Positions 40,790 through 50,687 of a stretch of 64,000 bases of DNA are shown one piece after another. The position numbers and the translations under genes are program-made. Position 1 is the first letter of the stretch. The number at the start of each line of letters is the position of its first letter. Source of the DNA: Tamaricihabitans halophyticus. Its GTDB lineage: Bacteria > Actinomycetota > Actinomycetes > Mycobacteriales > Pseudonocardiaceae. The stretch spans positions 62,001-126,000 of the forward strand of contig NZ_SLXQ01000014.1 of assembly GCF_004340875.1 (NCBI RefSeq), read 5' to 3'. The notes beneath the pieces were generated by a model. It saw nothing but the letters and a program-made list of their open reading frames with translations, ran no database searches and was not told the origin of the DNA.

Positions 40790-41563
40790 ATGTCGGAAAG
40801 CAGTGTCATCGTCGGACACGACGGTCCGGTCACCACCATCGGTCTGAATCGCCCCGAGCGGCGCAACGCCGTGGACCGCGCCACCGCACAGGCGCTGGCC
40901 GAGGCGTTCCGCCGCTTCGACGCCGATGACGATTCCAGTGTGGCCGTACTGCACGGTGTGGGCACGAACTTCTGCGCCGGCGCCGACCTGCACGCCGTCA
41001 GCGAGGGTGCGGGCAACCGGGTGGAGCCTGAGGGAGACGGCCCGATGGGGCCGACTCGTATGCAGCTCGACAAGCCGGTGATCGCCGCCGTACACGGCCA
41101 TGCGGTCGCGGGTGGGTTGGAGCTGGCGCTCTGGGCTGATGTGCGGGTCGCGGATGAGACCGCCGTGTTCGGTGTGTTTTGCCGGCGCTGGGGTGTTCCG
41201 CTGATCGATGGTGGCACCGTCCGGCTGCCGAGGCTGATCGGCGAGAGTCACGCGATGGACATGATCCTCACGGGTCGTGCGGTCGATGCGGCCGAGGCCG
41301 GTCGGATCGGGCTGGCGAACCGGGTCGTCCCCGCTGGCGAGGCGCTGGGTGCGGCGATCCAGCTCGGGCACGAGCTGGCGGCGTTTCCGCAGACCTGTAT
41401 GCGGCGGGATCGGCGTTCGGTACGGGAGCAGTACCACCTTGGTGAGCTCGACGCGCTGCGCAACGAGTTCGCGCACGGGCAGGTTTCACTGACGTCGGAC
41501 GCGATTGCCGGCGCACAACGGTTCTCCGCGGGAGCCGGCCGGAGCGGCACCTTCAGCGACTGA
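40790..41563 (+). CDS. Crotonase/enoyl-CoA hydratase family protein
   Basis: 257 residues from the ATG at 40790 with GGAAGGAG. Contains NFCAGADL, AVHGHAVAGGLELALWADVR (first Glu present) but FCRRWGVPLIDGGT in place of the second PE motif (second Glu missing). This is a known subgroup often annotated enoyl-CoA hydratase, which may act as isomerase or hydrolase. Paired with the acyl-CoA synthetase. Its TGA opens a repeat copy. Confidence 0.86.
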   Translation: MSESSVIVGHDGPVTTIGLNRPERRNAVDRATAQALAEAFRRFDADDDSSVAVLHGVGTNFCAGADLHAVSEGAGNRVEPEGDGPMGPTRMQLDKPVIAAVHGHAVAGGLELALWADVRVADETAVFGVFCRRWGVPLIDGGTVRLPRLIGESHAMDMILTGRAVDAAEAGRIGLANRVVPAGEALGAAIQLGHELAAFPQTCMRRDRRSVREQYHLGELDALRNEFAHGQVSLTSDAIAGAQRFSAGAGRSGTFSD

Positions 41564-41588
41564 CCGCAAGATCCCTACAGAACGCGGT
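41563..41588 (+). repeat. 26-bp palindromic repeat, copy 6
   Basis: ACCGCAAGATCCCTACA, GAA, CGCGGT. The first A is the last base of the TGA stop of the crotonase gene. It is followed by CACGGGCCGTCACCCAGG, close to the bases after copy 3. It lies between convergent genes and may terminate both. Confidence 0.87.
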
Positions 41589-41809
41589 CACGGGCCGTCA
41601 CCCAGGCCAACCACGCGGTTTTCTAGGCCGGCCAAGAAACCCCGCCACCCGGACGCCGACACCAGCAGCGCACCGGCGGCCGACGACTTCGAATCCCGCA
41701 CCGCGACCAGATCTCCCGCAAAGGCCATCTCGACGCACGAACCATTGCTGCCACCACCGCTGTAGCTGCTCTTCCGCCAGCCAAGGCTGGCCCACGAAAC
41801 GGTGGCCAT
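41588..41809 (-). CDS. DUF397 protein (partner of XRE-DUF5753 regulator)
   Basis: 73 residues. SLGWRKSSYSGGGSNGSCVEMA and VAVRDSKSSAAGALLVSASGWRGFL match DUF397, small proteins found beside XRE-DUF5753 regulators in actinomycetes. In Streptomyces such pairs affect development, the small protein countering the regulator. ATG 41809 chosen over a GTG one codon earlier. Located 14 nt after the regulator gene. Confidence 0.88.
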   Translation of the reverse strand: MATVSWASLGWRKSSYSGGGSNGSCVEMAFAGDLVAVRDSKSSAAGALLVSASGWRGFLAGLENRVVGLGDGP

Positions 41810-41823
41810 CACCAGCTGCCCTT

Positions 41824-42654
41824 CTACGAGAACTCGGCCGCCACCCGCTCAATCAGCGTCCTTGAATCGTCTTCATCCAGCGCCACATTCGCAAGGTGAT
41901 CAAACAGCAGCCTAGCAGCTAGCACCTCATCCGACTTGTACGCGTGAAACGATGCGAAACCCTCTTCCACGTAGGCAATATCGGGCTCGTCTTGATCTGG
42001 AAAGCTCGCGATCAGAAGGTTTCCGTACAGCCCATCGTGTGGTCCGACAGCCATCGGGATCACCTGTACTGTCACATTCGACAACTCCGCCCGAGACACG
42101 ATCTGGCGAAGCTGCTCAGGAGCACACATCTGTCGGCGGAGTACGGTCTCGTCGATTATCGCGTGCAACCTCAGCAGCGGCTCTTCGAACAGCCGCTGCT
42201 GGCGACGCAGCCGAACCTTGACCTGATTCTCCAGCATTCGACCCGAGAGTGGTTTTCGACCAGATTCAAATACCGCCCGCATATGGCGTTCCGTCTGCAG
42301 CAACCCAGGTATGTGGCCGAGCTGAAACTCCCGGATCATTGAGGCTTCTGCTTCTACGCTGACGAAACCACGATCCTCCACGCCGTAGGCGTGCCACCAG
42401 CCTTTCTCATCGGCGCGGTCGCGTAGATCGACATACGGCTGCCAGTCGCTGACCGGAAGCCCGTACACGTCGAGCATCGCCCGTAGCTCATGAAAGCTGG
42501 GCAGCTGCCCCTGCTCGATCCGGCTCATCTTCTTGTCCGAGAAGCGCAGCCGCTCCCCCGCCTGCTCCTGCGTCAACCCCGCCTGTGTCCGCAATCGACG
42601 CAGCGACCTGCCCAGCTGGCGCATCGGGAACGTCGTCTGTCTCGCCTGCCCCAC
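41824..42654 (-). CDS. XRE regulator with C-terminal DUF5753
   Basis: 276 residues. Helix-turn-helix at about 14-65 (LRRLRTQAGLTQEQAGERL..KKMSRIEQGQ) followed by DUF5753 (about 90-270: EAEASMIREFQLGHIPGLLQT...HAIIDETVLRR). Base use here is clearly less GC-rich than the neighbouring rel and acyl-CoA genes, suggesting acquisition. Paired with DUF397 downstream and a divergent small gene upstream. Target unknown. Confidence 0.92.
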   Translation of the reverse strand: MGQARQTTFPMRQLGRSLRRLRTQAGLTQEQAGERLRFSDKKMSRIEQGQLPSFHELRAMLDVYGLPVSDWQPYVDLRDRADEKGWWHAYGVEDRGFVSVEAEASMIREFQLGHIPGLLQTERHMRAVFESGRKPLSGRMLENQVKVRLRRQQRLFEEPLLRLHAIIDETVLRRQMCAPEQLRQIVSRAELSNVTVQVIPMAVGPHDGLYGNLLIASFPDQDEPDIAYVEEGFASFHAYKSDEVLAARLLFDHLANVALDEDDSRTLIERVAAEFS

Positions 42655-42753
42655 CGGATTACCACCCCTCGAGCCTGTTCGCTCACCGAGCGTAAATCGA
42701 GAGTGTCCCGGTCAAGAGTCTCGACACCAGATTCTCGACGGCACATTTTCGCG

Positions 42754-43071
42754 ATGCTCGACCTGCACTGGGACTACCGGCACGACATCGAATACCGCAG
42801 GGAACTCGCGAAGGGGCACCGCGTACACACCTACACCGAACGCGCCGAGGACATGGGGTTCTGCTTCAGCCAACCGCCCGGACGCGAACAGCAGTGGCTC
42901 GTGCACTACACCCGAGCCTGCGCGGAGGACTTTCTCTACCGGGTCGAGGCACCGTCCGGGGACTGGATCGTCAGCGTCTATCGCCGGCCACCGGACCGCT
43001 CACGCCAGCACATCGTCACCATCCGGATGCGCTGGCAAGCACCCGATCAGGATGCCGATGTCACGCGATAA
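42754..43071 (+). CDS. Hypothetical small protein divergent from the XRE regulator
   Basis: 105 residues from an ATG at 42754. Residues such as [20 protein letters not shown] and [20 protein letters not shown] look like a real, mixed alpha-beta protein. I do not recognise a family. The last 25 nt overlap the 3' end of convergent rel. No clear SD. It may belong to the XRE-DUF397 locus as its target, which is inference. Confidence 0.55.
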   Translation: MLDLHWDYRHDIEYRRELAKGHRVHTYTERAEDMGFCFSQPPGREQQWLVHYTRACAEDFLYRVEAPSGDWIVSVYRRPPDRSRQHIVTIRMRWQAPDQDADVTR

Positions 43072-45485
43072 ACGTCGTACACGCCTTCCACCCCGCGCAC
43101 CGCCTTGAGGACATGTCCCAGATGCTTGGGATCGCCCATTTCAAAGGAGAACCTGCTCACCGCCACCCGATCCCGGGAGGTGGTGACCGACGCCGACAGG
43201 ATGTTGACCTTCTCATCGGCCAGCACCTTCGTCACATCGGAGAGCAGCCGGTGCCGATCAAGCGCCTCCACCTGGATGGCCACCAGGAACACCGAGGACA
43301 CCGAGGGCGCCCATTCCACCTCGACCAGCCGCTCGGGCTGACCACGCAGCTCCGCCGCGTTCGTGCAGTCCGTCCGGTGCACGCTGACCCCGCCACCCCT
43401 GGTCACGAAGCCAAGTATCTCGTCACCGGGCACCGGCGTACAGCAGCGGGCGAGCTTGGTCCACACATCGGTGACGTCCTTGACGATCACTCCGACATCG
43501 CCGGTCGCCCGCCGCCTGGTCACCGTGGACGGAGTGGCCCGCTCGGCAAGCTCGTCCTCGGCGTGTTCCACCCCGCCAAGCTGCGCCATCAACCGCTGGA
43601 CCACGTGCCTCGCCGAGGCGTGCCCTTCGCCGATCGCCGCGTACAGCGCAGCCACGTCGGCGTAGCGCAGCTCCCTGGCCAGCGCGCCCATCGAGTCGGC
43701 GGAAACCAGCCGCTGCATCGGCAAGCCGACCCGGCGCACCTCCTTGGTGATCGCTTTCTTTCCCGACTCGATCGCCTCTTCGCGACGCTCCTTCGCGAAC
43801 CACTGGCGGATCTTCGTGCGCGCCCTCGGCGAGCCGGCGAAACTCAACCAGTCCCGACTCGGGCCCGCCGATTCGGCCTTCGAGGTGAAGATCTCGACGA
43901 CCTCACCGTTCTCCAGCTTGCGCTCCAGCGCGACCAGCCGGCCGTTCACCCGCGCGCCGATACAGCGATGCCCAACCTCGGTATGCACCGCGTAGGCGAA
44001 GTCCACCGGGGTTGACCCAGCCGGCAGCGTGATCACATCACCCTTCGGCGTGAACACGAAGATTTCCCTGGCCGCGAGGTCATAGCGCAGCGAATCAAGG
44101 AACTCACCCGGATCGGCGGCCTCCCGCTGCCAGTCGAGCAGTTGCCGCATCCAGGCCATCTCGTCGACCTCGACCGAACCACCGCCGTGACTGCCCTTGG
44201 TCTCCTTGTACCGCCAGTGCGAGGCGATCCCGTATTCCGCGGTGCGATGCATCTCGTAGGTGCGGATCTGTACCTCGAGCGGCTTGCCGTCCGGACCGAT
44301 CACCGTGGTGTGCAGCGACTGGTACACGCCGAACCGGGGCTGGGCGATGTAGTCCTTGAACCTGCCCGGCATCGGCTGCCACAGCGCGTGCACCACGCCC
44401 ATAACGGCGTAGCAGTCCCGCACGTCCTCCACCAGGATGCGCACGCCGACCAGGTCGTGAATATCGTCGAAGTCCCTGCCCCGCACGATCATCTTCTGCT
44501 GGATCGAGTAGTAGTGCTTGGGGCGCCCCTCCACCTCGGCGGTCAGCCGGGATGCGGTGAGGTGCTGGGACAGCTCGTTGATCACCTTGCGCAGGTAGGT
44601 GTCCCTGGACGGCGCGCGATTGGCCACCAGCCGGACGATCTCGTCGTACTTCTTGGGCTGGAGAATGGCGAACGCCAGGTCCTCCAGCTCCCACTTCACC
44701 GTGGCCATGCCGAGCCGGTGCGCGAGCGGGGCCAACACTTCGAGCGTTTCGCGTGCTTTGCGAACCTGCTTTTCCGGCGGCAGGAACCGCATCGTGCGCA
44801 TATTGTGCAGCCGGTCAGCCAGTTTGATCACCAGCACGCGCGGGTCGCGGGCCATCGCGATGACCATCTTGCGGATGGTTTCGGCCTCGGCGGCGTTCCC
44901 CAGTTTGACCTTGTCCAGTTTGGTCACGCCGTCGACGAGGTGTGCGACCTCCTCGCCGAAGTCGCCGCGCAGCTTGTCCAGCGAGTACGCGGTGTCCTCG
45001 ACGGTGTCGTGTAGCAGCGCGGCCACCAACGTCGTGGTGTCCATGCCCAACTCGCCGAGGATGGTGGCGACCGCGAGCGGGTGGGTGATGTACGGGTCGC
45101 CCGATTTACGCCGCTGGTCACGGTGCATTTCCTCGGCGACGTCGTAGGCCCGCTGCAGCAGCGCCAGATCAGCTTTCGGGTGCAGCTCGCGGTGCACCGC
45201 GGCGAGCGGTTCGAGTACCTGCTTGACCGCGGCGGGCCGCTGCGCGGTGATCCGGCGGGCAAGCCGGGCCCGCACCCGTCGAGTGGCCGACGGCGCCTGC
45301 CGGTCCGGCTTTCCAGTCGAGTTCGCCGCGGCACCCGACTTCTGCTGGCCAGGTGCCGCCTTGCGCTGGTCAGGCCCTGTCTCCTGGACTGCCTGGGCCT
45401 CCGGAACCGCCGAGGAGTCCGGAGCCGCATCGGTCTTCGGAACCCCAGTTTTCGCGGAGACCGCCGCGCCGATCTCTTGGGTCAC
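43047..45485 (-). CDS. rel: Bifunctional (p)ppGpp synthetase/hydrolase
   Basis: 812 residues. Hydrolase HD motif at H159-D160 (LLHDTVEDT), synthetase domain ([27 protein letters not shown]), TGS ([22 protein letters not shown]), helical and ACT domains. Controls the stringent response on ribosomes. The first 90 residues are a low-complexity extension. In mycobacteria apt lies between secF and rel; it is absent here, and the cyclophilin gene is 6 kb away. Confidence 0.97.
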   Translation of the reverse strand: MTQEIGAAVSAKTGVPKTDAAPDSSAVPEAQAVQETGPDQRKAAPGQQKSGAAANSTGKPDRQAPSATRRVRARLARRITAQRPAAVKQVLEPLAAVHRELHPKADLALLQRAYDVAEEMHRDQRRKSGDPYITHPLAVATILGELGMDTTTLVAALLHDTVEDTAYSLDKLRGDFGEEVAHLVDGVTKLDKVKLGNAAEAETIRKMVIAMARDPRVLVIKLADRLHNMRTMRFLPPEKQVRKARETLEVLAPLAHRLGMATVKWELEDLAFAILQPKKYDEIVRLVANRAPSRDTYLRKVINELSQHLTASRLTAEVEGRPKHYYSIQQKMIVRGRDFDDIHDLVGVRILVEDVRDCYAVMGVVHALWQPMPGRFKDYIAQPRFGVYQSLHTTVIGPDGKPLEVQIRTYEMHRTAEYGIASHWRYKETKGSHGGGSVEVDEMAWMRQLLDWQREAADPGEFLDSLRYDLAAREIFVFTPKGDVITLPAGSTPVDFAYAVHTEVGHRCIGARVNGRLVALERKLENGEVVEIFTSKAESAGPSRDWLSFAGSPRARTKIRQWFAKERREEAIESGKKAITKEVRRVGLPMQRLVSADSMGALARELRYADVAALYAAIGEGHASARHVVQRLMAQLGGVEHAEDELAERATPSTVTRRRATGDVGVIVKDVTDVWTKLARCCTPVPGDEILGFVTRGGGVSVHRTDCTNAAELRGQPERLVEVEWAPSVSSVFLVAIQVEALDRHRLLSDVTKVLADEKVNILSASVTTSRDRVAVSRFSFEMGDPKHLGHVLKAVRGVEGVYDVYRVTSAS

Positions 45486-45492
45486 CCACGCT

Positions 45493-45543
45493 CCCGCCTG
45501 TCGCGATGCTCGTTCTATCGAGAATAACTCGCAGGCAGGCGGG
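45493..45543. other. Inverted repeat between rel and secF
   Basis: CCCGCCTG (45493-45500) and CAGGCGGG (45536-45543), 8-bp perfect arms, with TTCT-ATCG-AGAA inside. It occupies the 75-bp gap upstream of rel and downstream of secF (both minus). It may be a terminator for secF or a rel leader structure; no canonical promoter was seen. Confidence 0.4.
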
Positions 45544-45560
45544 CAGCGTCCTCGGTGGGC

Positions 45561-46955
45561 TCAGCGGCGCTTTTTCCCAGTTGGCCGGGAGGCCTTCCCG
45601 GTCGGCCGTCCGCTGGCTGACGGTTTCGTCGCTTTCTGGCCGCCGCTCGTCGATCGACTTGACCTGCTGGACTGTGCACGCGTGGGCACGCTGGCCGCCG
45701 CCGCGGCCGCCTTTTCCTTGCGCAGCTCCTTGTCGTGCGACTCCTCGTCGCTCCAGTCCATGTCCTCGGCGGTGGCCGCGGGCTCACCGGAGGCCTTACG
45801 CGCCACCCGGTCCCGGCGTTCCTGGACTTTCCGGGCCTGGTCCTTGTAGTCCTGCCCGCGCATCTTGAAGTCCACCAGCAGTGGTGTGGCAAGCAGCACG
45901 GAGGACACGGTGCCGGCGAACACACCGACCGCCTGCACGACGGCCAGATCCTGCAGGGTGCCGACGCCAAGCAGGCCCACGCCGATGGCGAGCAGGGCGA
46001 CCACCGGAAGCAGGGCGATCACCGTCGTGTTGATCGATCGCGCCAGTGTCTGGTTCACCGCGAGGTTCGCCGCTTCGGCGTAGGTGCGTCTGGTGAGCCC
46101 GAGGATGCCTCGGGTGTTTTCCTTCACCTTGTCGAAGACGACCACCGTGTCATACAGCGAATAGCCGAGGATCGTGAGCAGACCGATCACCGAAGCCGGC
46201 GTGACCTCCAGACCGACGATCGCGTACACGCCCGCGGTGAGCACCACGTCGTGCACGACGGTGATCATCGCGGCGACGGCCATCCACTTCTCGAAGTAGA
46301 GCGCGAGGAACACGCTCACCAAGACGAAGAATACGGCCAGCGCGATCAGCGCCTGGCGGGAAATCTCGCCGCCCCAGGTGCCGCTCACCGCGGAATCGCT
46401 GATCGCCTGCTGGCTCGGCTGGCCGTTGTTGCCAAGCGGTTGCAACTCCTGGAACAGCGTGGCCTGAACCTGGTTCGTCTGCTCCGGAGTCAGATGGTCC
46501 GACCTGATCTGTACCGAGGCGGAGCCACCGGTACCGACCGTCTGCACCTGTGCGGCGTCGACCGGGCTGGCCTCGTTGAACACCTCCCGCACGCGCTCCT
46601 CGGAGAGCTCACCCTGCGCGCTCTGGGTGGGCATGGAGATCTGCGTACCGCCGGTGAACTCCAAGCCGAAGTTGAAGCCCTTGAAGAGCGCGGTGCCGAT
46701 GCAAACCAGCATCAGCACGCTGAAGAAGACATACCACCGCTTGCGTTTGCCGACGATGTCGAACGCGCCGGTGCCCACGTAGAGCCGGTGGAACAGGCTG
46801 TCCTTCTTGGTCGGTGTCAAGGTCTCCTGCGCGTCCGCGCCGCTGCCCTTCGCGCTCTTGCCCTCGGCCGACTTGGCCGTGTCCTCGGCGTCCTCGATGT
46901 TCTCGTCGTCCGTGACCGGCTTGCCGTTGGGCGTGGAGCCGTCCTGATCAGACAC
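45561..46955 (-). CDS. secF: Protein translocase subunit SecF
   Basis: 464 residues. Six membrane helices, RND-like. Boosts Sec export with SecD using proton motive force. GIDL-like FGLEFTGGTQISMP and the VGVFAGTVSSVLLATPLLV end. N-terminal 60 residues are acidic and disordered, the C-terminal 100 residues Lys/Ser/Arg-rich. GTG start one base after the secD stop. Confidence 0.96.
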   Translation of the reverse strand: MSDQDGSTPNGKPVTDDENIEDAEDTAKSAEGKSAKGSGADAQETLTPTKKDSLFHRLYVGTGAFDIVGKRKRWYVFFSVLMLVCIGTALFKGFNFGLEFTGGTQISMPTQSAQGELSEERVREVFNEASPVDAAQVQTVGTGGSASVQIRSDHLTPEQTNQVQATLFQELQPLGNNGQPSQQAISDSAVSGTWGGEISRQALIALAVFFVLVSVFLALYFEKWMAVAAMITVVHDVVLTAGVYAIVGLEVTPASVIGLLTILGYSLYDTVVVFDKVKENTRGILGLTRRTYAEAANLAVNQTLARSINTTVIALLPVVALLAIGVGLLGVGTLQDLAVVQAVGVFAGTVSSVLLATPLLVDFKMRGQDYKDQARKVQERRDRVARKASGEPAATAEDMDWSDEESHDKELRKEKAAAAAASVPTRAQSSRSSRSTSGGQKATKPSASGRPTGKASRPTGKKRR

Positions 46956-46956
46956 G

Positions 46957-48765
46957 TCATGCCTCCTTCACGGCGCTGCCGGACGATGCTTGTTTCGCCG
47001 CGATCTTGGCCGCGGCGACCCGTTGCACCCCGCCGAGGCCGGAGTACCTCGGCCCGGACAGCTTCTTCGATCGCGCCGTGAGCGATACCAGTGGATGGGT
47101 GACCAGGAACGTGACGATCAGGTCAAGCACGGTGGACAGGCCAAGCGTGAAGGCGAACCCGCGGACCTCGCCGACGGCGAGGATGTACAGCACCGCGGCA
47201 CCAATGAACAACACCACGTCGGAGGCGAGAATCGTCCGTCTGGCGCGCAGCCAGCCGCGCGGCACCGCCGAGCGGAATGTTCGACCCTCGCGTACTTCGT
47301 CCTTGAGTCGTTCGAAGAACACCACGAAGGAGTCCGCGGTGACACCGATGGCGATGATCAGACCCGCGACCCCGGCAAGGTCGAGCGAGTACCCGATCCA
47401 TCTGCCAAGCAACACCAGCACGCCGTAGACCAGGCTGAACGACAGCACCAGGGACAGGATCGTCAGGAAGCCGAGTATCCGGTAGTAGAACAAGCAGTAG
47501 AAGCACACCAGCGCCAGACCGATCGCGCCGGCGATCAGCCCCGCCTGCAGCGAGGACAAGCCCAGCGTCGCGGAGACCGTGGCGACATCGGAGGAATCAA
47601 AGGCGAGTGGTAGCGATCCGTACTTCAGTACATCCGCCAGATCCTGCGCTTCCTGCTGGGTGAAGTCGCCTTCGATCTGCGTGGTGCCACCGGGGATCGC
47701 CTGGTTGATCTGCGGTGCCGACACGACCTGGGTGTCCAGCACGAAGGCGGCCTGCTTGCCGACGTTCTGCGCGGTGAACTGCGCCCAGGTATCCGCACCA
47801 GCCGACTTGAAGCCGAGCGTGACGATGAATCCTGGCGTCCCGTCGCCAGGGGTGCCCGCGTTCGCGTCGTCGATTTCCTGGCCGTCGAGGAAAACCGGGC
47901 CGAGTACGTATTTCGTCTGGCCGTCCTGGGAACAGGCGACCAGCGGCTTCTCCGGGTCGTCGTTGCCCATCAGCGGATCATTGGCGCGCTGCGAGCAGTC
48001 GAGTTGAGCCAGTGCCTGGGCCTGGACCTGCGGATTCTCGCTTTGCCTCAGCTCACGTTCCTGGCGAATCTGTTCCGCCTGACGCTCGCTGGCATTGGTT
48101 CCCTCGGCCTCGTCACCGCCCTGGCCGTTCTGGTCGCCGCCGTTCTGGTCGTCCTGGCCCTGGTCCCCTGGAGAATCGTCGGGACCGTCCTGTTGCTGAC
48201 CGTACGGCGCGGCCTGGGGGGTGGTGCCGCCCGGCGCCGGTGCGCCCTGCGGCGTACCTTCCTCGCCGGGCTGCTCATCGCCGCCTTGCTCACCCTGCTC
48301 GCCCTGGTCTCCTGGCGATGGTTGACCTTCCTGACCTTCCTGGCCGGTCTGCGGCGGCTGGCCAGGCAAGCCTTGCCCGTTGACCGGCTGCGCGGTCACC
48401 ACCGAGCGCAGCCCGAGCTTCGCGGTCTGCCCGAGCAGCTTCGCCTGATCGCCTTCCTCGCCGGGCACGGTGATCCGGATGTTGCTGCCGTCCAGCACCA
48501 CTTCGGCACCGGACACGCCAAGGCCGTTGACTCGCGTCTCGATGATCTCGCGCGCCTGGTCCAGCGATTCCCTGGATGGATCGCCGCCGTCCAGCGTCTT
48601 CGCGGTGAGCGTGACCCGGGTGCCGCCCTGCAGGTCGATACCGAGTTTGGGCACCGGCTTGCCGTCGCCGGTGAAAAACACCAGCGCGTACAGCACAACC
48701 ATGATCAACGCGAAGAAGCCGAGATACCGTGCAGGACGGATATGCCCGGCAGCAGGTGGTGCCAC
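46957..48765 (-). CDS. secD: Protein translocase subunit SecD with Gln/Gly/Asp-rich insert
   Basis: 602 residues. First helix 13-32, D1 motif LGIDLQGGTRVTL, C-terminal six-helix block (GLALVCFYCLFYYRILG, GVTADSFVVFFERLKDEVREGR). About 98 residues (128-225) of the external P1 region are low complexity (GQEGQEGQ, DQGEQGEQGGDEQ, QDDQNGGDQNGQ), as in mycobacterial SecD but longer. GTG start. Divided from yajC by a strong hairpin. Confidence 0.95.
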   Translation of the reverse strand: MAPPAAGHIRPARYLGFFALIMVVLYALVFFTGDGKPVPKLGIDLQGGTRVTLTAKTLDGGDPSRESLDQAREIIETRVNGLGVSGAEVVLDGSNIRITVPGEEGDQAKLLGQTAKLGLRSVVTAQPVNGQGLPGQPPQTGQEGQEGQPSPGDQGEQGEQGGDEQPGEEGTPQGAPAPGGTTPQAAPYGQQQDGPDDSPGDQGQDDQNGGDQNGQGGDEAEGTNASERQAEQIRQERELRQSENPQVQAQALAQLDCSQRANDPLMGNDDPEKPLVACSQDGQTKYVLGPVFLDGQEIDDANAGTPGDGTPGFIVTLGFKSAGADTWAQFTAQNVGKQAAFVLDTQVVSAPQINQAIPGGTTQIEGDFTQQEAQDLADVLKYGSLPLAFDSSDVATVSATLGLSSLQAGLIAGAIGLALVCFYCLFYYRILGFLTILSLVLSFSLVYGVLVLLGRWIGYSLDLAGVAGLIIAIGVTADSFVVFFERLKDEVREGRTFRSAVPRGWLRARRTILASDVVLFIGAAVLYILAVGEVRGFAFTLGLSTVLDLIVTFLVTHPLVSLTARSKKLSGPRYSGLGGVQRVAAAKIAAKQASSGSAVKEA

Positions 48766-48890
48766 CTTGTCCTCGTTCTCCTCGGGAATCTGTCACTGAC
48801 GCTTGCCGGTACTGGCTGACCATCAGCCGAATCCGGCCTGATCCGACCCATCCGGACCGGTCCGGTCAGCCAATGTGCCAGACAACACAA

Positions 48891-48923
48891 CGCCCGCGCC
48901 CCCGGGGTCCAGGGGCGCGGGCG
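48891..48923. terminator. Strong hairpin between yajC and secD
   Basis: CGCCCGCGCCCC (48891-48902), 9-nt loop, GGGGCGCGGGCG (48912-48923): a perfect 12-bp GC stem after yajC. A perfect palindrome CCGGACCGGTCCGG (48852-48865) follows toward secD. This 225-bp gap has no gene; it probably splits yajC from secDF. Confidence 0.75.
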
Positions 48924-48990
48924 CAGCGTACCTCGCGCGACGTGAGCGGAGCGTTACCGCCCCGACTTAGCAACGAATCGTCGGCTGAGC

Positions 48991-49392
48991 TCAGTTCTTG
49001 GTCTTGCCGTGCTCGAGCGGGGGCGCGACCTGAGCCTCGGTGGGCTTGTCGTCGGCCGAGGCGTCCACCTCGAGGCTGCTCGCGTCGGACTCGACGAGCT
49101 CGTCGTCGCTGTCGGTCTCGTCCGTGTCGACGACGGGGTTAACCTTCTCCCGCACGGCTTGCCGCAGCCAGGTCGTCTGCACACCGTCAGCGATCTCGAG
49201 TTCGATCGTGACGTCGTCGGAGACGTCGGCCACGGTGGCGTACAGGCCGGACGTGGTCATCACCCGGTCACCGACACTCAACGAGGTCTGCAGCTCCTGC
49301 TGCTGCTGCACCGCCCTCTTCTGCTTACGGGCGCCGAGGAACAGCGGAATTGCCAGCACCAGTAGCAAGAGGGGCAGGAAGAACGATTCCAT
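48991..49392 (-). CDS. yajC: Sec translocon accessory protein YajC
   Basis: 133 residues from the ATG at 49392. One N-terminal helix (ESFFLPLLLLVLAIPLFLG), RKQKR, then the small cytoplasmic domain (LSVGDRVMTTSGLYATVADVSDD) and an acidic tail. Associates with SecDF. An upstream extension in frame is unlikely. Confidence 0.93.
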   Translation of the reverse strand: MESFFLPLLLLVLAIPLFLGARKQKRAVQQQQELQTSLSVGDRVMTTSGLYATVADVSDDVTIELEIADGVQTTWLRQAVREKVNPVVDTDETDSDDELVESDASSLEVDASADDKPTEAQVAPPLEHGKTKN

Positions 49393-49583
49393 GATTCTCC
49401 TCAGGCGGTCCGCCTTCCCACCTACCCGACGGTGGGGACGGAAACGTCCGGTTGTTCGTGAATATGCTCGACCGAGTGTGCCAGGTGGGTCACGGCTGGT
49501 CTCGGCCGGTATACCCGCCACCGAGTCATTCCACTCATGTCCCGGTATCGCGCAGGCCAGCTACACCATATGCCTTGAAGTGC

Positions 49584-50675
49584 CTAATCGTCGAACAGCG
49601 TAGGTGCCGCCGCGCCGGGCGCCCCCGAGGGAGGTGCCAACCCGAGGTGTGCCCATGCCGCCGCGGTAGCCACCCGGCCACGTGGCGTACGAGCCAACAT
49701 CCCCGCTCGCACCAGGTACGGCTCGCACACCTCCTCGACGGTGGTGGGCTCCTCACCGACCGCCACGGCGAGCGTGGAGACACCGACCGGGCCACCACCG
49801 AAGGAGCGCACCAGCGCGCCGAGCACCGCGCGGTCCAGCCGATCCAACCCCAGCTCATCCACGTCGTACACCTGTAGCGCGGCGCGCGCGGTCGCCAGCG
49901 TCACCGCACCGTTCGCGCGGACCTGGGCATAGTCCCGGACCCGGCGCAGCAGCCGGTTCGCGATCCGCGGGGTGCCCCTGGACCGCCACGCGATCTCCGC
50001 TGCGCCATCTGGATGCAGTTCGATGCCCAGGATGGTGGCCGAGCGGCGCAGTACATGCTCCAGCTCCTCGGGCACGTAGAACTCCATATGACCGGTGAAG
50101 CCGAACCGGTCCCGCAGCGGCCCGGTGAGCGCGCCCGATCTGGTCGTCGCGCCCACCAGCGTGAACGGGGCGATGTCGAGCGGGATGCTGGTCGCGCCCG
50201 GCCCCTTGCCGACCACCACGTCGACCCGGAAGTCCTCCATCGCGAGGTACAGCATCTCTTCCGCCGGTCGGGCGATCCGGTGGATCTCGTCGATGAACAG
50301 CACATCGCCTTCGACAAGGTTGGACAACATCGCGGCGAGATCGCCGGCGCGTTCCAGCGCGGGACCGGAGGTGATCCGGATGGCGCTGTCCAGTTCGGCG
50401 GCAATGATCATCGCGAGGCTGGTCTTGCCGAGCCCCGGTGGGCCGGAGAGCAGGACGTGATCCGGTGGCGTGCCGCGCAGTCGCGCGCTTTCCAACACCA
50501 GCTCCAGCTGTTCGCGAACCCGAGGCTGCCCGACGAACTCGGCGAGTTTGCTCGGCCGCAGGGTCGATTCGACTTCCCGGTCCGCGGGCTCGACCTCGGC
50601 CGACAGCGTCGTTTCCAGCCCGTCCGCCGCGCCGAAGGATTGCTCGTTCAGCGGGTAATCGCCCTCGTCGTGCAC
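49584..50675 (-). CDS. ruvB: Holliday junction ATP-dependent helicase RuvB
   Basis: 363 residues. AAA+ motor for branch migration. Walker A GPPGLGKT 78-85, Walker [13 protein letters not shown], arginine-finger region and a winged-helix C-terminus ([27 protein letters not shown]). GTG at 50675. Downstream of ruvA by 12 nt. Confidence 0.97.
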   Translation of the reverse strand: MHDEGDYPLNEQSFGAADGLETTLSAEVEPADREVESTLRPSKLAEFVGQPRVREQLELVLESARLRGTPPDHVLLSGPPGLGKTSLAMIIAAELDSAIRITSGPALERAGDLAAMLSNLVEGDVLFIDEIHRIARPAEEMLYLAMEDFRVDVVVGKGPGATSIPLDIAPFTLVGATTRSGALTGPLRDRFGFTGHMEFYVPEELEHVLRRSATILGIELHPDGAAEIAWRSRGTPRIANRLLRRVRDYAQVRANGAVTLATARAALQVYDVDELGLDRLDRAVLGALVRSFGGGPVGVSTLAVAVGEEPTTVEEVCEPYLVRAGMLARTPRGRVATAAAWAHLGLAPPSGAPGAAAPTLFDD

Positions 50676-50687
50676 GTGTTCTTCCCT

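Noticed and set aside
42490-42753. Upstream part of the plus ORF ending at 43071
   Set aside because: It is antisense to the HTH part of the XRE gene and Arg/Pro/Leu-rich; only the part from 42754 looks coding.
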